Assembly (NCBI GenBank): GCA_947372865.1
Contig: CANBVJ010000002.1
Span: 1-64,000, forward strand
DNA length: 64,000 bases
Direction of reading: 5' to 3'
Source: Comamonadaceae bacterium
GTDB lineage: Bacteria > Pseudomonadota > Gammaproteobacteria > Burkholderiales > Burkholderiaceae_C
Positions 19,131 through 29,365 of the stretch are shown in pieces. The notes below the pieces were generated by a model, which was not told where the DNA came from, did no database searches, and was given only the letters and a program-made list of their open reading frames with translations. Positions within the stretch are counted from its first letter, which is position 1; every line of letters starts with the position of its first letter. The translations under genes and the position numbers were made by a program.

Positions 19131-20293
19131 GCCCGCGACTCCATCTCCCGGATAAAGCGGTCAAACAAGTAGCCAATATCGTGCGGGCCGGGCGAGGCTT
19201 CCGGGTGGCCCTGGAAGCAAAAGGCCGGCTTGTCCGTGCGCTCCAGCCCTTGCAGCGTGCCGTCAAACAGGCTGATATGGGTGGCGCGCAAATGGGCGGG
19301 CAAGCTTTTTTCGTCCACCGCAAAACCGTGGTTCTGGCTGGTGATGCTGACGCGCCCAGTTCCTAAGTCTTTGACCGGATGGTTGGCGCCGTGGTGGCCA
19401 AATTTCATCTTGAAGGTCTTGGCGCCAGACGCCAGCGCCATGATCTGGTGGCCCAGGCAAATGCCAAACACCGGCACGCCGGACTCGATCAACGTGGCTG
19501 CAGCGGAAATAGCGTAGTCGCAAGGCTCGGGGTCGCCGGGGCCGTTGCTCAGAAAAATACCGTTGGGCTGGAGTTTTTGCACCTCGGCGGCCGGCGTTTG
19601 CGCAGGCACCACGGTTACCTTGCAACCGCGCTCGCTGAGCATGCGCAAAATATTCTTTTTGACGCCAAAGTCGTAGGCCACCACGTGGAACCTGGGCGCG
19701 GTTTGCTGGCCGTAGCCTTGTCCCAAGGTCCATTCGGACTCGGTCCAGGCATAGCTCTTGTCCGCGCTGACCACACGGGCCAAATCCAGGCCGGCCATGG
19801 AGGGTGCGCCTTTGGCGGCAGCCACGGCTTGCGCAATCAGGGCGTCCGTCACGGTTTGGTCTGCGGCAAGTGCCCAGATGCAACCGTTTTGCGCGCCCTG
19901 TTCGCGCAGTTGGCGCGTCAGTTGGCGGGTGTCGATGTTGGCAATGGCCACGGTACCGTGGTTTTGCAAATAGGCGCTGAGCGTCTGGGTGCTGCGAAAG
20001 TTCGACGCCACCAACGGCAGGTCTTTGATCACCAGACCGGCGGCATGCACCGCGTCAGACTCGACGTCTTCCGGGTTGGTGCCGTAGTTGCCGATGTGGG
20101 GATAGGTCAGCGTAACGATCTGCTGGCAATAGCTGGGGTCGGTCAGGATTTCTTGGTAGCCGGTCATGGAGGTGTTAAACACCACTTCGCCGACGGTGGA
20201 GCCTGTCGCCCCGATGGAATTGCCAAGGTAGACCGTGCCGTCTGCGAGCGCCAAAATAGCGGGGGGGGTATTACCCTGAAGAGACAAAAGCAC
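19127..20293 (-). CDS. carA: Carbamoyl-phosphate synthase small (glutaminase) subunit
   Basis: Hydrolyses glutamine and channels ammonia to CarB. About 388 residues. The N-terminal domain has [18 protein letters not shown] and [11 protein letters not shown]. The class I glutaminase domain has the nucleophile in [13 protein letters not shown] and the His-Glu pair in [13 protein letters not shown]. The track start at 20326 is less likely than the GTG at 20293, which has GGAG seven bases upstream and gives [19 protein letters not shown], matching known N termini. An 8-C run lies in codons near 8-10. Downstream are lysE and carB. Confidence 0.96.
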   Translation of the reverse strand: MLLSLQGNTPPAILALADGTVYLGNSIGATGSTVGEVVFNTSMTGYQEILTDPSYCQQIVTLTYPHIGNYGTNPEDVESDAVHAAGLVIKDLPLVASNFRSTQTLSAYLQNHGTVAIANIDTRQLTRQLREQGAQNGCIWALAADQTVTDALIAQAVAAAKGAPSMAGLDLARVVSADKSYAWTESEWTLGQGYGQQTAPRFHVVAYDFGVKKNILRMLSERGCKVTVVPAQTPAAEVQKLQPNGIFLSNGPGDPEPCDYAISAAATLIESGVPVFGICLGHQIMALASGAKTFKMKFGHHGANHPVKDLGTGRVSITSQNHGFAVDEKSLPAHLRATHISLFDGTLQGLERTDKPAFCFQGHPEASPGPHDIGYLFDRFIREMESRA

Positions 20294-20321
20294 TGGGTTC
20301 TCCGAATGGGTTACGGGTACG

Positions 20322-20391
20322 CCCAAGCGCGCTCAAGAGTCCATCTTGGCTGCTTTTATTCGAAGGGGATTGGGCTTTTCGAGCGCTTGGG
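20322..20391 (-). promoter_or_regulatory. Possible structured leader of carA
   Basis: An inverted repeat brackets the carA 5' region: CCCAAGCGCGCTC (20322-20334) can pair with GAGCGCTTGGG (20381-20391) as 11 bp with a 2-nt bulge and a 46-nt loop. It ends about 30 bp upstream of the GTG. It is a candidate attenuator or stem in the leader, with no known family match. Confidence 0.3.
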
Positions 20392-20416
20392 CGGGCTGGT
20401 TTATGGAAAGCCTACC

Positions 20417-20422
20417 ATTGTA
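20417..20422 (-). promoter_or_regulatory. Candidate -10 element of carA
   Basis: The minus strand reads GGGTTACAATGGTAGG; TACAAT is a good -10 hexamer. The expected transcript would start near 20410 and have a leader of roughly 117 nt. The -35 region falls in the end of the upstream methyltransferase gene and is weak. Confidence 0.4.
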
Positions 20423-20442
20423 ACCCAGCGACTTTTTCGCCT

Positions 20443-21213
20443 TCAGCGCGCGCCAATGCTGCTTGCGTGCAGGCAAATGGCGGCGGCGGCGGCCACGTTG
20501 AGCGACTCTTCACCCCCGGGCTGGCCGATGCGCACATGCACCTGGGCGCGCGCCAGCAAACCCGGGCGCACGCCCTGCCCTTCGTGCCCGAGCGCCCATG
20601 CGCAGGGAAAAGGCAGGCGCAAGTCCTGAATCAAGCTACCTTGGTGCGAGCTAGTGACCACCAGTGGCACTTGCAAAACGTCCAGCGCAGGCTCTTGCAC
20701 GCCTTCAAACAGCGCCAAGCCAAAATGCGCGCCCATGCCCGCGCGCAGCACTTTGGGCGACCACAGGGCGGCCGTTTCCTGCAGCGCAATCACCTGCTTA
20801 AAGCCAAAGGCGGCGGCGCTTCGCAAAATCGAGCCCACATTGCCCGCATCCTGCACCCGGTCCAAAATGACCGTGGGTGCGTGCGGATCGATTTCAGCAT
20901 GGGGCGGCAAATCCAATACAAAACCCAGCTTGGCCGGTGACTCCAGCCCGCTGATCTCGGAAAACAGCGCGTCAGGCACCACCACGTTTTTGGCCGCTGC
21001 GCTACCAAACTGCGCGGCCGCCTGCGACCAGCAGGATTCGGCAAACACCGCGATCGTTGGCTGCAAGCCGCGCAACAAGGCGGCGCTGCACAAATGGTCG
21101 CCCTCCACCCAGAAGCGTCCGGTCTTGCGGTAGGCGGTGTTGCCCTGGGCCAGTTTGCGCAGCTCTTTGAGCAGCGGGTTGTCGCGCGAGGCGATGGGGT
21201 GCATGGAAATCAT
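20443..21213 (-). CDS. TrmH/SpoU-family RNA 2'-O-methyltransferase
   Basis: About 256 residues. The N-terminal substrate-binding domain ([29 protein letters not shown]) resembles RlmB/TsnR proteins. The SPOUT knot motifs are in order: motif 1 [16 protein letters not shown], motif 2 [10 protein letters not shown], motif 3 [17 protein letters not shown]. It methylates a ribose in rRNA or tRNA; the exact site cannot be told. The ATG at 21213 overlaps the rnhB TGA (ATGA), which sets the start and places it last in the lpx-rnhB series. The track start at 21261 overlaps rnhB and is rejected. Confidence 0.88.
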   Translation of the reverse strand: MISMHPIASRDNPLLKELRKLAQGNTAYRKTGRFWVEGDHLCSAALLRGLQPTIAVFAESCWSQAAAQFGSAAAKNVVVPDALFSEISGLESPAKLGFVLDLPPHAEIDPHAPTVILDRVQDAGNVGSILRSAAAFGFKQVIALQETAALWSPKVLRAGMGAHFGLALFEGVQEPALDVLQVPLVVTSSHQGSLIQDLRLPFPCAWALGHEGQGVRPGLLARAQVHVRIGQPGGEESLNVAAAAAICLHASSIGAR

Positions 21214-21806
21214 CGCAATAAGTCGGTGACCGGCCTGAAGGTCCGGCGGTGTTGGGGGCAAGGCCCGTGCAGGCGTAGCGCAGCCAAATGGTCGGCGGTG
21301 CCGTAGCCCTTGTGCTGGTCAAAACCGTAGTGGGGGAATTGCTGGTGGTATTCCAGGCACCAGCGGTCGCGGGTCACCTTGGCCAAAATAGACGCGGCCG
21401 AGATGGCCGGCACCTTGTCGTCGCCTTTAACAATCGCCTCTGCCCGAATATCGAGCACCGGCAGGCGGTTGCCGTCCACCAGCACCAGTTTGGGCGGCAG
21501 GCGCAGGCCCATCACCGCGCGGCGCATGGCTAAGAGTGTAGCTTGCAGAATATTGAGCTCGTCAATCTCTTCCACGCTGGCCTGGGCAATCGAACAGCAC
21601 AAGGCTTTGGCGCGAATTTCGTCAAACAAGGCCTCGCGCCTTCGGGCGCTGAGCTTTTTGGAATCCGCCAGACCTTGAATCGGCCGCAACTCGTCCAGAA
21701 TGACCGCTGCAGCCACCACGGGGCCAGCCAGCGGCCCGCGACCGGCCTCATCCACGCCAGCGACCAGGCCCGAGACTTCCCAAACCAGCTCCGCTTGCTG
21801 CGGCAT
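21210..21806 (-). CDS. rnhB: Ribonuclease HII
   Basis: Cleaves RNA in RNA-DNA hybrids and single ribonucleotides in DNA. 198 residues. The catalytic DEDD set begins with [19 protein letters not shown]; further motifs are [36 protein letters not shown] and [18 protein letters not shown]. The track start at 22013 overlaps lpxB; the ATG at 21806, 7 bp after the lpxB stop, gives the normal N terminus. The lpxB-rnhB order is conserved in proteobacteria. Confidence 0.96.
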   Translation of the reverse strand: MPQQAELVWEVSGLVAGVDEAGRGPLAGPVVAAAVILDELRPIQGLADSKKLSARRREALFDEIRAKALCCSIAQASVEEIDELNILQATLLAMRRAVMGLRLPPKLVLVDGNRLPVLDIRAEAIVKGDDKVPAISAASILAKVTRDRWCLEYHQQFPHYGFDQHKGYGTADHLAALRLHGPCPQHRRTFRPVTDLLR

Positions 21807-21813
21807 CAAGGGC

Positions 21814-23007
21814 TTAGGCACCGAGCACGCTCGCAATCGCCTGGGTTGCCAGCGCGGCGGTGTCGCGGCGCAACAAGTCGTGGAGCGCCGTAAAGCGCGC
21901 CTCCAGCGCCTGGATTTTTTCGGGTTGCTGGTGTTTGGCGTCCAGCCAGTCCACAACGGCTGCCGCCAGCGCGCTGGCCGTGGCGGCGTCTTGCAGCAGT
22001 TCGGGCACCACAAACTCTTGGCACAGGATGTTGGGCAATCCCACCCAGGGCTGCAGTTTTTTGCGCCGCATGATGCGCCAAGACCAGGCGCCCATGCGGT
22101 AGGCGATCACCATCGGGCGCTTGAACAGCGCGGCCTCTAGCGTGGCGGTGCCACTGGCAATGAGCGTGGCGTCGCAAGCGGCCAGCACCGTGTGCGACTG
22201 GCCGACCACGATCTGGATCTGCCAGCCCAGGCCGCTGGCGCGCGCTGCTGCCTCAATCTGTGCCTGTAAACCCGGCACGGCGGGCACCACAAACTTGACG
22301 CCGGGGCGCAGCGCATGGATGCGCCCTGCCGCCTCAAAAAACCGCAAGGCCAAATGCCGCACCTCGGATTTGCGGCTGCCCGGCAGGATGGCGACCACAT
22401 CGTCGTCGGGCGCCAAACCCAGCGCCTGGCGCGCCGCTGCCCGGTCTGGCACCACCGGAATCACCTGCGCCAGCGGATGGCCGACATAGGTGGCCGCAAT
22501 ACCGTGCTGGGCCAGCAGCGCCGGCTCAAACGGAAAAATGCACAGCACATGGTCCACGCTGCGGCGAATCACTTCGAGCCGTTCCGGGCGCCATGCCCAC
22601 ACCGAGGGGCAAACAAAATGCACCGTCTTGACGCCTTGGCGGCGCAGGTTTTCTTCGAGCTGCAGATTGAAGTCCGGCGCGTCCACGCCAATGAACAAGC
22701 GGGGCTTTTCATTGGTCAGGCGCTTGAGGAGTTGCTTGCGGATGCCGACAATTTCGCGGTAGCGCAACAGTACGTCCCAGCCAAAGCCGTGTACCGACAA
22801 TTTGTGATGCGGCCACCAGGCCTGAAATCCCTGGGCGGCCATACGCGGCCCGCCAATGCCTGCGGCCACCAAAGCGGGCCAGCGTGCGCGCAGCGCCTGC
22901 AGCAGCAGGCCCGCCAGCAAATCACCCGAGGCTTCTCCGGCCACCATGGCCAAAGACCACGGTGTCTGGGCGTCAGTCGCCGGTATTGATGCTGGCGCTG
23001 GGGTCAC
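21814..23007 (-). CDS. lpxB: Lipid-A-disaccharide synthase
   Basis: Condenses UDP-2,3-diacylglucosamine with 2,3-diacylglucosamine-1-phosphate to lipid A disaccharide at the inner membrane. 397 residues. Motifs of the GT19 family: [71 protein letters not shown] and [12 protein letters not shown]. It starts at a GTG whose bases overlap the lpxA TGA (GTGA), a usual coupling; no earlier ATG exists in frame. Confidence 0.96.
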   Translation of the reverse strand: MTPAPASIPATDAQTPWSLAMVAGEASGDLLAGLLLQALRARWPALVAAGIGGPRMAAQGFQAWWPHHKLSVHGFGWDVLLRYREIVGIRKQLLKRLTNEKPRLFIGVDAPDFNLQLEENLRRQGVKTVHFVCPSVWAWRPERLEVIRRSVDHVLCIFPFEPALLAQHGIAATYVGHPLAQVIPVVPDRAAARQALGLAPDDDVVAILPGSRKSEVRHLALRFFEAAGRIHALRPGVKFVVPAVPGLQAQIEAAARASGLGWQIQIVVGQSHTVLAACDATLIASGTATLEAALFKRPMVIAYRMGAWSWRIMRRKKLQPWVGLPNILCQEFVVPELLQDAATASALAAAVVDWLDAKHQQPEKIQALEARFTALHDLLRRDTAALATQAIASVLGA

Positions 23008-23798
23008 CGCACAATGCCGCGCTGGGGCGAGGCGTGGCGCAAAAACTCCACCATCATTGCCACGTCGGGCGCAGTGTCAGGGCGGGACTCGGCCAGTCCA
23101 GCGATCTGAGACTGCGCGCGCTCCAGCGTCAGGTCTTCGCGGTACAGGGCTTTGTGCATGGCTTTGACGCCGGCAATGCGCTCGGGGGAAAAGCCGCGGC
23201 GGCGCAGGCCCTCGTAGTTCATGGAACGCGCCGCCGCCGGTTGACCCTGGCACATCACAAACGGGGGCAAGTCGGCAAACAAGAGCGAGCACATCGCCGT
23301 CATGCTGTGCGCGCCTAAGCGCACAAACTGGTGCACCACGGTAAAGCCGCCCAAAATCACCCAGTCGCCCACCACCACGTGACCGGCGAGCTGGGAGTTG
23401 TTGGCAAAAATCGTGTGGTTGCCGACCTGGCAGTCGTGCGCCAGGTGGACGTAGGCCATGATCCAGTTGTCGTTGCCCACGCGGGTGACGCACAGGTCGC
23501 CAGGCGAACCGATGTTGAAGGTGCAAAACTCGCGGATGGTGTTGCGGTCGCCAATGATGAGCTCGCAGGGCTCACCCGCGTACTTCTTGTCCTGCGGAAC
23601 CGCACCCAGCGAGTTGAACTGAAAAATGCGGTTGTCCGCCCCAATGGTGGTGTGGCCTTCGATGACGCAATGTGCACCGATGGTGGTGCCCTGGCCCACT
23701 TTCACGTGTGGGCCAATCACGGTGTACGGGCCCACGGTGACCGACGGGTGCAGTTGGGCGCCCGGCTCAATAATTGCGGTGGGGTGAATCGCCGCCAT
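23004..23798 (-). CDS. lpxA: UDP-N-acetylglucosamine acyltransferase LpxA
   Basis: First step of lipid A synthesis: 3-O-acylation of UDP-GlcNAc with a 3-hydroxyacyl-ACP. 264 residues. The N-terminal two thirds form the left-handed parallel beta helix of hexapeptide repeats ([20 protein letters not shown] ... [14 protein letters not shown]). The catalytic histidine is in [13 protein letters not shown]. The C-terminal helical bundle includes [23 protein letters not shown]. Between fabZ (2 bp) and lpxB (4-bp overlap). Confidence 0.97.
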   Translation of the reverse strand: MAAIHPTAIIEPGAQLHPSVTVGPYTVIGPHVKVGQGTTIGAHCVIEGHTTIGADNRIFQFNSLGAVPQDKKYAGEPCELIIGDRNTIREFCTFNIGSPGDLCVTRVGNDNWIMAYVHLAHDCQVGNHTIFANNSQLAGHVVVGDWVILGGFTVVHQFVRLGAHSMTAMCSLLFADLPPFVMCQGQPAAARSMNYEGLRRRGFSPERIAGVKAMHKALYREDLTLERAQSQIAGLAESRPDTAPDVAMMVEFLRHASPQRGIVR

Positions 23799-23800
23799 CT

Positions 23801-24250
23801 TCAGGCCTTGGGGTCAATCGCGCGCATGGCGCAGGTCAGTTCGGCTTCGACGGCAGTTTCACCCGCCACGCTGGCGCGGGCCTTGAACTTGAAGATGCCC
23901 GCCTTCATGCGCAGCAACTCCACTTCCAAAATCAGTTGGTCGCCGGGCTCCACCGGGCGCTTGAAGCGGGCGCCATCGATACCAGCAAAGTAGTACACCG
24001 TCTCGTCATTGGGCGAGGTGTTGAGCGCGTCAAACGCCAGCAAGGCGGCGGCTTGCGCCAAGGCTTCAAGCATCAGCACGCCAGGCATCACCGGGCGGTG
24101 CGGGAAATGACCTTCAAAAAAAGGCTCGTTCATGGTGACGTTTTTCAGCGCCGTGATGGTCTTGCCCTTGTCCAGCTCCAGCACCCGGTCCACCAGCAAA
24201 AAGGGGTAGCGGTGCGGCAGCTGTTTGAGGATTTGGTGGATATTCATCAT
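23801..24250 (-). CDS. fabZ: (3R)-hydroxyacyl-ACP dehydratase FabZ
   Basis: Dehydrates 3-hydroxyacyl-ACP in fatty acid synthesis; it competes with LpxA and LpxD for the same substrates. About 149 residues with a hot-dog fold: [17 protein letters not shown] at the start, the catalytic His in [18 protein letters not shown] and the Glu in [14 protein letters not shown]. The track extends it to 24850 by reading lpxD in another frame. The ATG at 24250 overlaps the lpxD TGA (ATGATG; the second ATG at 24247 is equally possible). Confidence 0.96.
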   Translation of the reverse strand: MMNIHQILKQLPHRYPFLLVDRVLELDKGKTITALKNVTMNEPFFEGHFPHRPVMPGVLMLEALAQAAALLAFDALNTSPNDETVYYFAGIDGARFKRPVEPGDQLILEVELLRMKAGIFKFKARASVAGETAVEAELTCAMRAIDPKA

Positions 24251-25254
24251 GGTTGGGGTTCGCTTTCTAGTTTTTTGATGCGGTCGCGCAGGCTGTGCAA
24301 CTGCTTGACGGTGGCGGCATTGCGCTCCCAGGCGGCGTTGTCGTCCAGCGGAAAAAAGCCAGTGTAATGGCCCGCTTTTTTGATCGACTTGCTCACCACG
24401 GTGGCCGCCGAGATGTGCACGTGGTCGGCGATCTGCAGGTGGCCCAGCACCACCGCGCCGCCACCAATCGTGCACTGCGCACCGATGGTGGCGCTGCCAG
24501 CAATACCGGCGCAACCGGCAACCGCCGTGTTGCGGCCAATGCGCACGTTGTGCCCGACCTGAATCAGGTTGTCGAGTTTGACGCCGTCTTCGATCACCGT
24601 GTCTTGCAAGGCACCGCGGTCGATGCAGGTGTTGGCACCAATCTCTACGTCGTCGCCAATGCGCACAGCGCCTAGCTGTTCGATCTTTTCCCAGCGGTCG
24701 CCGTCGGGCGCAAAGCCAAAGCCGTCGGCGCCAATGACCACGCCGCTGTGCACGAGGCAACGCGCGCCCACCACGCAATCTTCGCCCACGGTGACGCGCG
24801 CGCGCAGCTCGGAGCCCGCGCCAATCTGGGCACCACGCTCGATGACGCACAAGGCGCCAATGCGGGCGGTTGGATGAACGAATGCCTCAGCATCCACCAC
24901 GGCGGAAGGGTGAATTGCGACAGCGCCGTGAACAGGACGCGCAGCACGCAAAGTGGCACGCCAGAGTTGCGTCAGGCGAGCGAAGTACAAATAGGGCTGG
25001 TCGGTGACGATGCAGCTGCCCCGAAGCGAGGCGGCCTCTAGCAGCGCAGGGCCGACGATGACGCAGGCTGCGCGCGAGCCCGCGAGCTGCTGCTGGTAGC
25101 GCGGGTTGCTGACGAAGCTGATTTGTCGCGCAGTGGCCGTCTCCAGAGGCGCCAAGCCCGTGATGCGCTGGTCGCCGTTCCCATGTAATTCGCCGCCCAG
25201 CGCGGCGACGATGGCGGCAAGCCTTAGTTCAGACACACCGGCGCCAACATGCAC
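24247..25254 (-). CDS. lpxD: UDP-3-O-(3-hydroxyacyl)glucosamine N-acyltransferase LpxD
   Basis: Third lipid A step: N-acylation of UDP-3-O-acylglucosamine. Up to 335 residues. The N-terminal uridine-binding domain ([20 protein letters not shown]) precedes the hexapeptide beta helix with the catalytic His region [20 protein letters not shown] and [21 protein letters not shown] short C-terminal helix follows ([12 protein letters not shown]). The start at 25254 is a GTG 2 bp from the ompH stop; a second GTG at 25236 ([15 protein letters not shown]) matches homologous N termini better and may be the true one. Confidence 0.95.
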   Translation of the reverse strand: MHVGAGVSELRLAAIVAALGGELHGNGDQRITGLAPLETATARQISFVSNPRYQQQLAGSRAACVIVGPALLEAASLRGSCIVTDQPYLYFARLTQLWRATLRAARPVHGAVAIHPSAVVDAEAFVHPTARIGALCVIERGAQIGAGSELRARVTVGEDCVVGARCLVHSGVVIGADGFGFAPDGDRWEKIEQLGAVRIGDDVEIGANTCIDRGALQDTVIEDGVKLDNLIQVGHNVRIGRNTAVAGCAGIAGSATIGAQCTIGGGAVVLGHLQIADHVHISAATVVSKSIKKAGHYTGFFPLDDNAAWERNAATVKQLHSLRDRIKKLESEPQP

Positions 25255-25256
25255 GC

Positions 25257-25769
25257 TTACTTGACGGCGGCCGAATTGAGAATTTTCAGTACTTTTTCGG
25301 TGATGTCATGCTTGGCGCTGCTGTAAACCACCTCCTGGATAACCAGGTCGTACTTTTCGTCTTCCGCCACTTTTTTGACGGCTTTGTTGGCTTTGTCCAG
25401 CACTTGTTGCAGCTCTTCGTTGCGGCGACCGTTCAGGTCTTCCTGGTATTCACGCTGCTTGCGTTGGAAATCGCGGTTGAGTTCGGCACCCTCTTTTTGG
25501 CGGCTAGCGCGTTGCGATTCGGTCATGGTGGGCGCGTCGCGTTCGAATTTTTCACTGAAATTTTTCAGCGCAGCCTGCAAATCAGCCAGTTCTTTTCCAC
25601 GTTTGGAAAACTCCTGCTCAAGCTTGGCCTGCGCCGCCTTGGCAATCACCGACTCGGTGGTGATGCGCTGGGTGTTGATGTAGCCAATTTTGGAATCCTG
25701 GGCCATCACGCCGGCACTCAAAGAGGCCAGCAACACGGCGACAGACGCCAGCTTGTGTGAGAGTTTCAT
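25257..25769 (-). CDS. skp: OmpH/Skp-family periplasmic chaperone
   Basis: Holds unfolded outer-membrane proteins on the way to BamA. 170 residues with a signal peptide ([17 protein letters not shown], then [13 protein letters not shown]) and a long charged coiled-coil arm rich in Lys, Glu and Gln (about residues 40-130), as in the jellyfish-shaped Skp trimer. Its ATG shares the last A of the bamA TAA (TAATG). Order bamA-ompH-lpxD is conserved. Confidence 0.93.
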   Translation of the reverse strand: MKLSHKLASVAVLLASLSAGVMAQDSKIGYINTQRITTESVIAKAAQAKLEQEFSKRGKELADLQAALKNFSEKFERDAPTMTESQRASRQKEGAELNRDFQRKQREYQEDLNGRRNEELQQVLDKANKAVKKVAEDEKYDLVIQEVVYSSAKHDITEKVLKILNSAAVK

Positions 25770-28066
25770 TAGAAAGAGGTTCCAATTTGAAATTGCAGTG
25801 ACTGCATTTTATCGCCATCGAACTTGGTGATGGGGCGCGCCACCGCAAGGCGCAGCGGCCCCACGGGGGAAATCCAGCTAATGCCGACGCCAAACGAGGA
25901 GCGCAGGTCGCCAAGCTGTATCGCCTCGTCGGCGCCGTAGATGCCGCCCGCGTCGACAAACCCGTACATGCGCAGCGTGCGGTCATTACCGCCACCGGGC
26001 AAGGGCGAGAGCACCTCGGCGTTGAACGTCAGCTTCTTGGCGCCACCCGTCGAGACGGCGCCCTGGGCGCGCTGGGTGCCGGTGGTCAGGCTGCCCTGCT
26101 CAAAACCGCGCACCGAACCCAAGCCGCCGGAATAGTAGTTCTTGAAGAGTGGATAGGCCTTGTCGGTCGTGGCAGCGCCCACCGAGAGTTCGCCGTTCAG
26201 GGCCAAGGTAACTTTCTTGCTCAGCGGAAAATACTGTTGCAACTGCGTGGTAGCGCGGGCGTACAGCAGCTCGCCAGCGATGCTCCACTCCCCGTTGGCC
26301 CGCAACAAGCGCCCGGAACTGGGAACCAATCCGCTGTCGCGGGTGTCACGCGCCCAGCCCACCGTCAAGGGAACAGCATTGGACGTGTAGCCAAACTGGT
26401 CGGCAAAGTCGCTGTAGGCCGTGGGCAGCAAGGTGCCGGGCACGATGGTGGTCCGGTCTGCACCAACACCAAAGTAGACGGTGTCGGTTTCGGTAAACGG
26501 AACCCCAAAGCGCACGCTCGCACCCATGGTTTCCAAAGAGTAGCTGTTCAGGTCCACATAGGGCTTGGTGGTGCGCTGGTAAACGTCGATGGTGCGCGAC
26601 ACGCCGTCATCGGTGAAATACGGGTTGGTGGTGTTGAACACCACGGTGCGGTTCAATTTGCTGGTGTTGAGCTCCACGCCCAGCGAATTACCCGAACCAA
26701 AAGCGTTGTCCTGCTTGAAGCCGAGTTGCAGGCCCAATCCATCGGCACTTGACACGCCAGCACCCAGACTCAGGCTACCCGTGGGTTTTTCTGCCACGGT
26801 CACGGTCAAATCCACCTGATCGGGGAATCCCGCCACCTCTTGGGTGTCGATGGCCACGTCTTTGAAATACCCCAGACGGTCCACCCGGTTGCGCGACTGG
26901 CGGATCTTGTCGCCGTCGTACCAGGCGGCTTCCAACTGGCGAAACTCGCGACGGATCACCTCGTCGCGCGTGCGGTCATTACCCGCCACGTTGATGCGGC
27001 GCACATAGACGCGGCGCGACGGATCGGCGCGCAGCGTCACTTCCACCCGGTTGGTCTTGCGGTCCAGGCTGGTAACAGGCTCCACTTGCGCAAAGGCAAA
27101 ACCGAAGTTGGCATAAAAATCAGTGAATGCCTTGGTAGTTTGGGCTACTTCGTTGGCGTTGTAGGGCTCGCCCACCTGAATGGCAACGAGCGACTGGAAC
27201 TCAGCCTCTTTGTCCAAAAAGTTGCCCGCCAGCTTGACTTTGGAGACGACAAAGCGCTCGCCCTCGGTCACGTTGATGGTGATGCTGATGTCTTGCTTGT
27301 TGGGCGAAATCACAACCTGGGTTGAGTCAACGGCAAACTCAAGGTAGCCGCGCGACAAGTAGTAGGAGCGCAGAGTCTCCACATCGGCGTTGAGCTTGCT
27401 GCGCACATAGCGGTCCGACTTGGTGTACCAGCTCAACCAGCCGCCGGAGTCCGAGTCAAACAGGCCCAAGAGCGCGTTTTCAGAAAAAGCCTTGTTGCCG
27501 ACGATGCGAATACTTTTGATCTTGGCCGTGTCGCCCTCGCTTACGGCAAAGCTCAGGTTCACCCGGTTGCGCTCGATGGGGGTGACGGTGGTGACGACCT
27601 CTGCGGCATACATGCTGCGGTTGATGTACTGGCGCTTGAGTTCCTGCTCAGCCTTGTCGGCCAAGGCCTTGTCAAACGGACGGCCATCGGCCAGACCAAT
27701 GTCCTTGAGCGCCTTGACCAGCACGTCCTTGTCAAATTCTTTGGTGCCGGTAAAGCTCACTTCGGCCACGGTGGGGCGTTCTTGCACTACGACGATCAGC
27801 ACCTTGTCCTGCACATCAATGCGCACATCGTTGAACAAACCCAGACCAAACAGGGCGCGAATCGAAGCACCAGCCTTGTCGTCGCTATAGGTATCGCCAA
27901 TGCGCACCGGAATGGAGCCAAACACGGTGCCGGCTTCGACCCGCTGCAGGCCTTCGACACGGATGTCTTCCACTGTGAAAGGCGTCACCGCCCAGGCAGC
28001 GTGCGCTAGCGAAAAGGCCAGGACGGCGGCAATCAGACGGAAAAAGTGCATAAACGCGAGGGGCAT
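25769..28066 (-). CDS. bamA: Outer-membrane protein assembly factor BamA
   Basis: Central Omp85 protein that folds beta barrels into the outer membrane. About 765 residues: signal peptide (FFRLIAAVLAFSLAHAAWA), five POTRA repeats (first FTVEDIRVEGLQRVEAGTVF), then a 16-strand barrel with the RGFEQGSL lid-loop motif (VRGFEQGS) and a C-terminal aromatic residue (QFQIGTSF). The track start at 28147 overlaps dxr; ATG 28066 (MPLAFMHFF) or 28051 (MHFFRL) is more likely. Only 77 bp separate it from dxr, where rseP is normally found. Confidence 0.96.
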   Translation of the reverse strand: MPLAFMHFFRLIAAVLAFSLAHAAWAVTPFTVEDIRVEGLQRVEAGTVFGSIPVRIGDTYSDDKAGASIRALFGLGLFNDVRIDVQDKVLIVVVQERPTVAEVSFTGTKEFDKDVLVKALKDIGLADGRPFDKALADKAEQELKRQYINRSMYAAEVVTTVTPIERNRVNLSFAVSEGDTAKIKSIRIVGNKAFSENALLGLFDSDSGGWLSWYTKSDRYVRSKLNADVETLRSYYLSRGYLEFAVDSTQVVISPNKQDISITINVTEGERFVVSKVKLAGNFLDKEAEFQSLVAIQVGEPYNANEVAQTTKAFTDFYANFGFAFAQVEPVTSLDRKTNRVEVTLRADPSRRVYVRRINVAGNDRTRDEVIRREFRQLEAAWYDGDKIRQSRNRVDRLGYFKDVAIDTQEVAGFPDQVDLTVTVAEKPTGSLSLGAGVSSADGLGLQLGFKQDNAFGSGNSLGVELNTSKLNRTVVFNTTNPYFTDDGVSRTIDVYQRTTKPYVDLNSYSLETMGASVRFGVPFTETDTVYFGVGADRTTIVPGTLLPTAYSDFADQFGYTSNAVPLTVGWARDTRDSGLVPSSGRLLRANGEWSIAGELLYARATTQLQQYFPLSKKVTLALNGELSVGAATTDKAYPLFKNYYSGGLGSVRGFEQGSLTTGTQRAQGAVSTGGAKKLTFNAEVLSPLPGGGNDRTLRMYGFVDAGGIYGADEAIQLGDLRSSFGVGISWISPVGPLRLAVARPITKFDGDKMQSLQFQIGTSF

Positions 28067-28143
28067 GGTGAAAACTCGATTGACAAGGCGCAAATTCAAA
28101 ATCAGCTGTGGTGCCCAAGACTGGCGTTTGGCAGCGAGCGCCA

Positions 28144-29352
28144 TCATAACGAGGATGGGGACAGACGTTGCACCAGGGCTTGCGCAAGCCTGCGGGCTTG
28201 GCTGTCGACCGCCAGCAGATCCGCCAGCGATCCTGGTGCGTCAGGAAGGTAGCCTGCCAGGCATTCGGTGTTGACGGCATGAATCTGGTCAAAACGGATG
28301 CGGCGGTCCAAAAATGCGGCCACGGCCACTTCGTTGGCAGCATTTAACACTGCGGTGGTACCGGGCGGCGCAGCCAAAACGTCCCAGGCGAGTTGCAAGC
28401 CAGGAAAGCGCGTAGCGTGGCCCTGCGTGGCAATGGGCTCAAAACTGAGCGCCGCCATGGAGGAAAAGTCCAGAGCGCTGGCGCCGCTGGTGCGCCGCGT
28501 GGGCCAGGACAGGCCGTAGCCGATGGGCCCGCGCATATCGGGCGTGCCCAGTTGCGCCACCACCGAGTGGTCCACGAACTGCACCATGGAATGCACCACG
28601 CTTTGCGGGTGGATGATGACTTCAATCGCCGACGGCGCCACGCCAAACAGAAACTTGGCTTCAATCACCTCCAGGGCCTTGTTCATCATGGTGGCCGAAT
28701 CGACAGAAATCTTGCGGCCCATGACCCAATTCGGGTGGGCGCAAGCTTCTTCCGGGCTGATGGAGGCAAAAGTGGCGGGGTCGCGGGTGCGGAACGGGCC
28801 GCCGGATGCGGTCAGGATGATTTTGTGGATCACTTCGGGCCAGCTGTCCGGGTCTTCGGGCAGCGACTGGAAGATGGCTGAGTGTTCGCTGTCAATAGGC
28901 AGCAAGGTGGCCCCACCCCGGCGCATCGCATCCATGAAAAACGCCCCACCCACCACCAGCGCCTCTTTGTTGGCTAGCAACAAACGCTTGCCCGCCAGCG
29001 CAGCCGCAATGCACGAGGCCAGCCCAGCGGCGCCCACAATCGCGGCCATCACGGTAGTGACTTCTTCGTGCGCCGCAACCCATTCCAGTGCCGAAGCGCC
29101 CCAAAGCACTTCGGTGGGCAAACCCAGTTCGGTCAGCGTGCGTTTGAGCTCGCGCCCGTGCCATTCGCTCACCATCACCGCAAAACGGGGGCGAAACTGC
29201 ACGCACTGCGCGGTCATCAATTCGAGTTTGCTGTGGGCGCTGAGCGCGAACACCTCGTACCGCTCCGGGTGGCGCTGCATGACGTCCAAGGTATTGACGC
29301 CAATGGAGCCCGTTGAGCCCAGCACGCTAACGCGTTGGATGGCAGAGTTCAT
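28144..29352 (-). CDS. dxr: 1-deoxy-D-xylulose 5-phosphate reductoisomerase
   Basis: Second step of the MEP isoprenoid pathway, making MEP with NADPH; the fosmidomycin target. 402 residues. NADPH-binding GSTGSIGVNTLDVMQRHP at the N terminus; LLANKEALVVGG; metal and substrate residues in LPIDSEHSAIFQ; the flexible loop TASGGPFRTRD followed by HPNWVMGRKISVDSATMMNK. The C-terminal domain is complete (NAANEVAVAAFLDRRIRF). The ATG at 29352 is 13 bp after the cdsA stop. It feeds isoprenoid precursors that the hpn genes in this window also use. Confidence 0.97.
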   Translation of the reverse strand: MNSAIQRVSVLGSTGSIGVNTLDVMQRHPERYEVFALSAHSKLELMTAQCVQFRPRFAVMVSEWHGRELKRTLTELGLPTEVLWGASALEWVAAHEEVTTVMAAIVGAAGLASCIAAALAGKRLLLANKEALVVGGAFFMDAMRRGGATLLPIDSEHSAIFQSLPEDPDSWPEVIHKIILTASGGPFRTRDPATFASISPEEACAHPNWVMGRKISVDSATMMNKALEVIEAKFLFGVAPSAIEVIIHPQSVVHSMVQFVDHSVVAQLGTPDMRGPIGYGLSWPTRRTSGASALDFSSMAALSFEPIATQGHATRFPGLQLAWDVLAAPPGTTAVLNAANEVAVAAFLDRRIRFDQIHAVNTECLAGYLPDAPGSLADLLAVDSQARRLAQALVQRLSPSSL

Positions 29353-29365
29353 GGTGATATCTGGC

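Noticed and set aside
23801-24850. 349-codon version of fabZ
   Set aside because: The N-terminal 200 codons are Arg-rich out-of-frame lpxD sequence; the real FabZ starts at 24250 or 24247.
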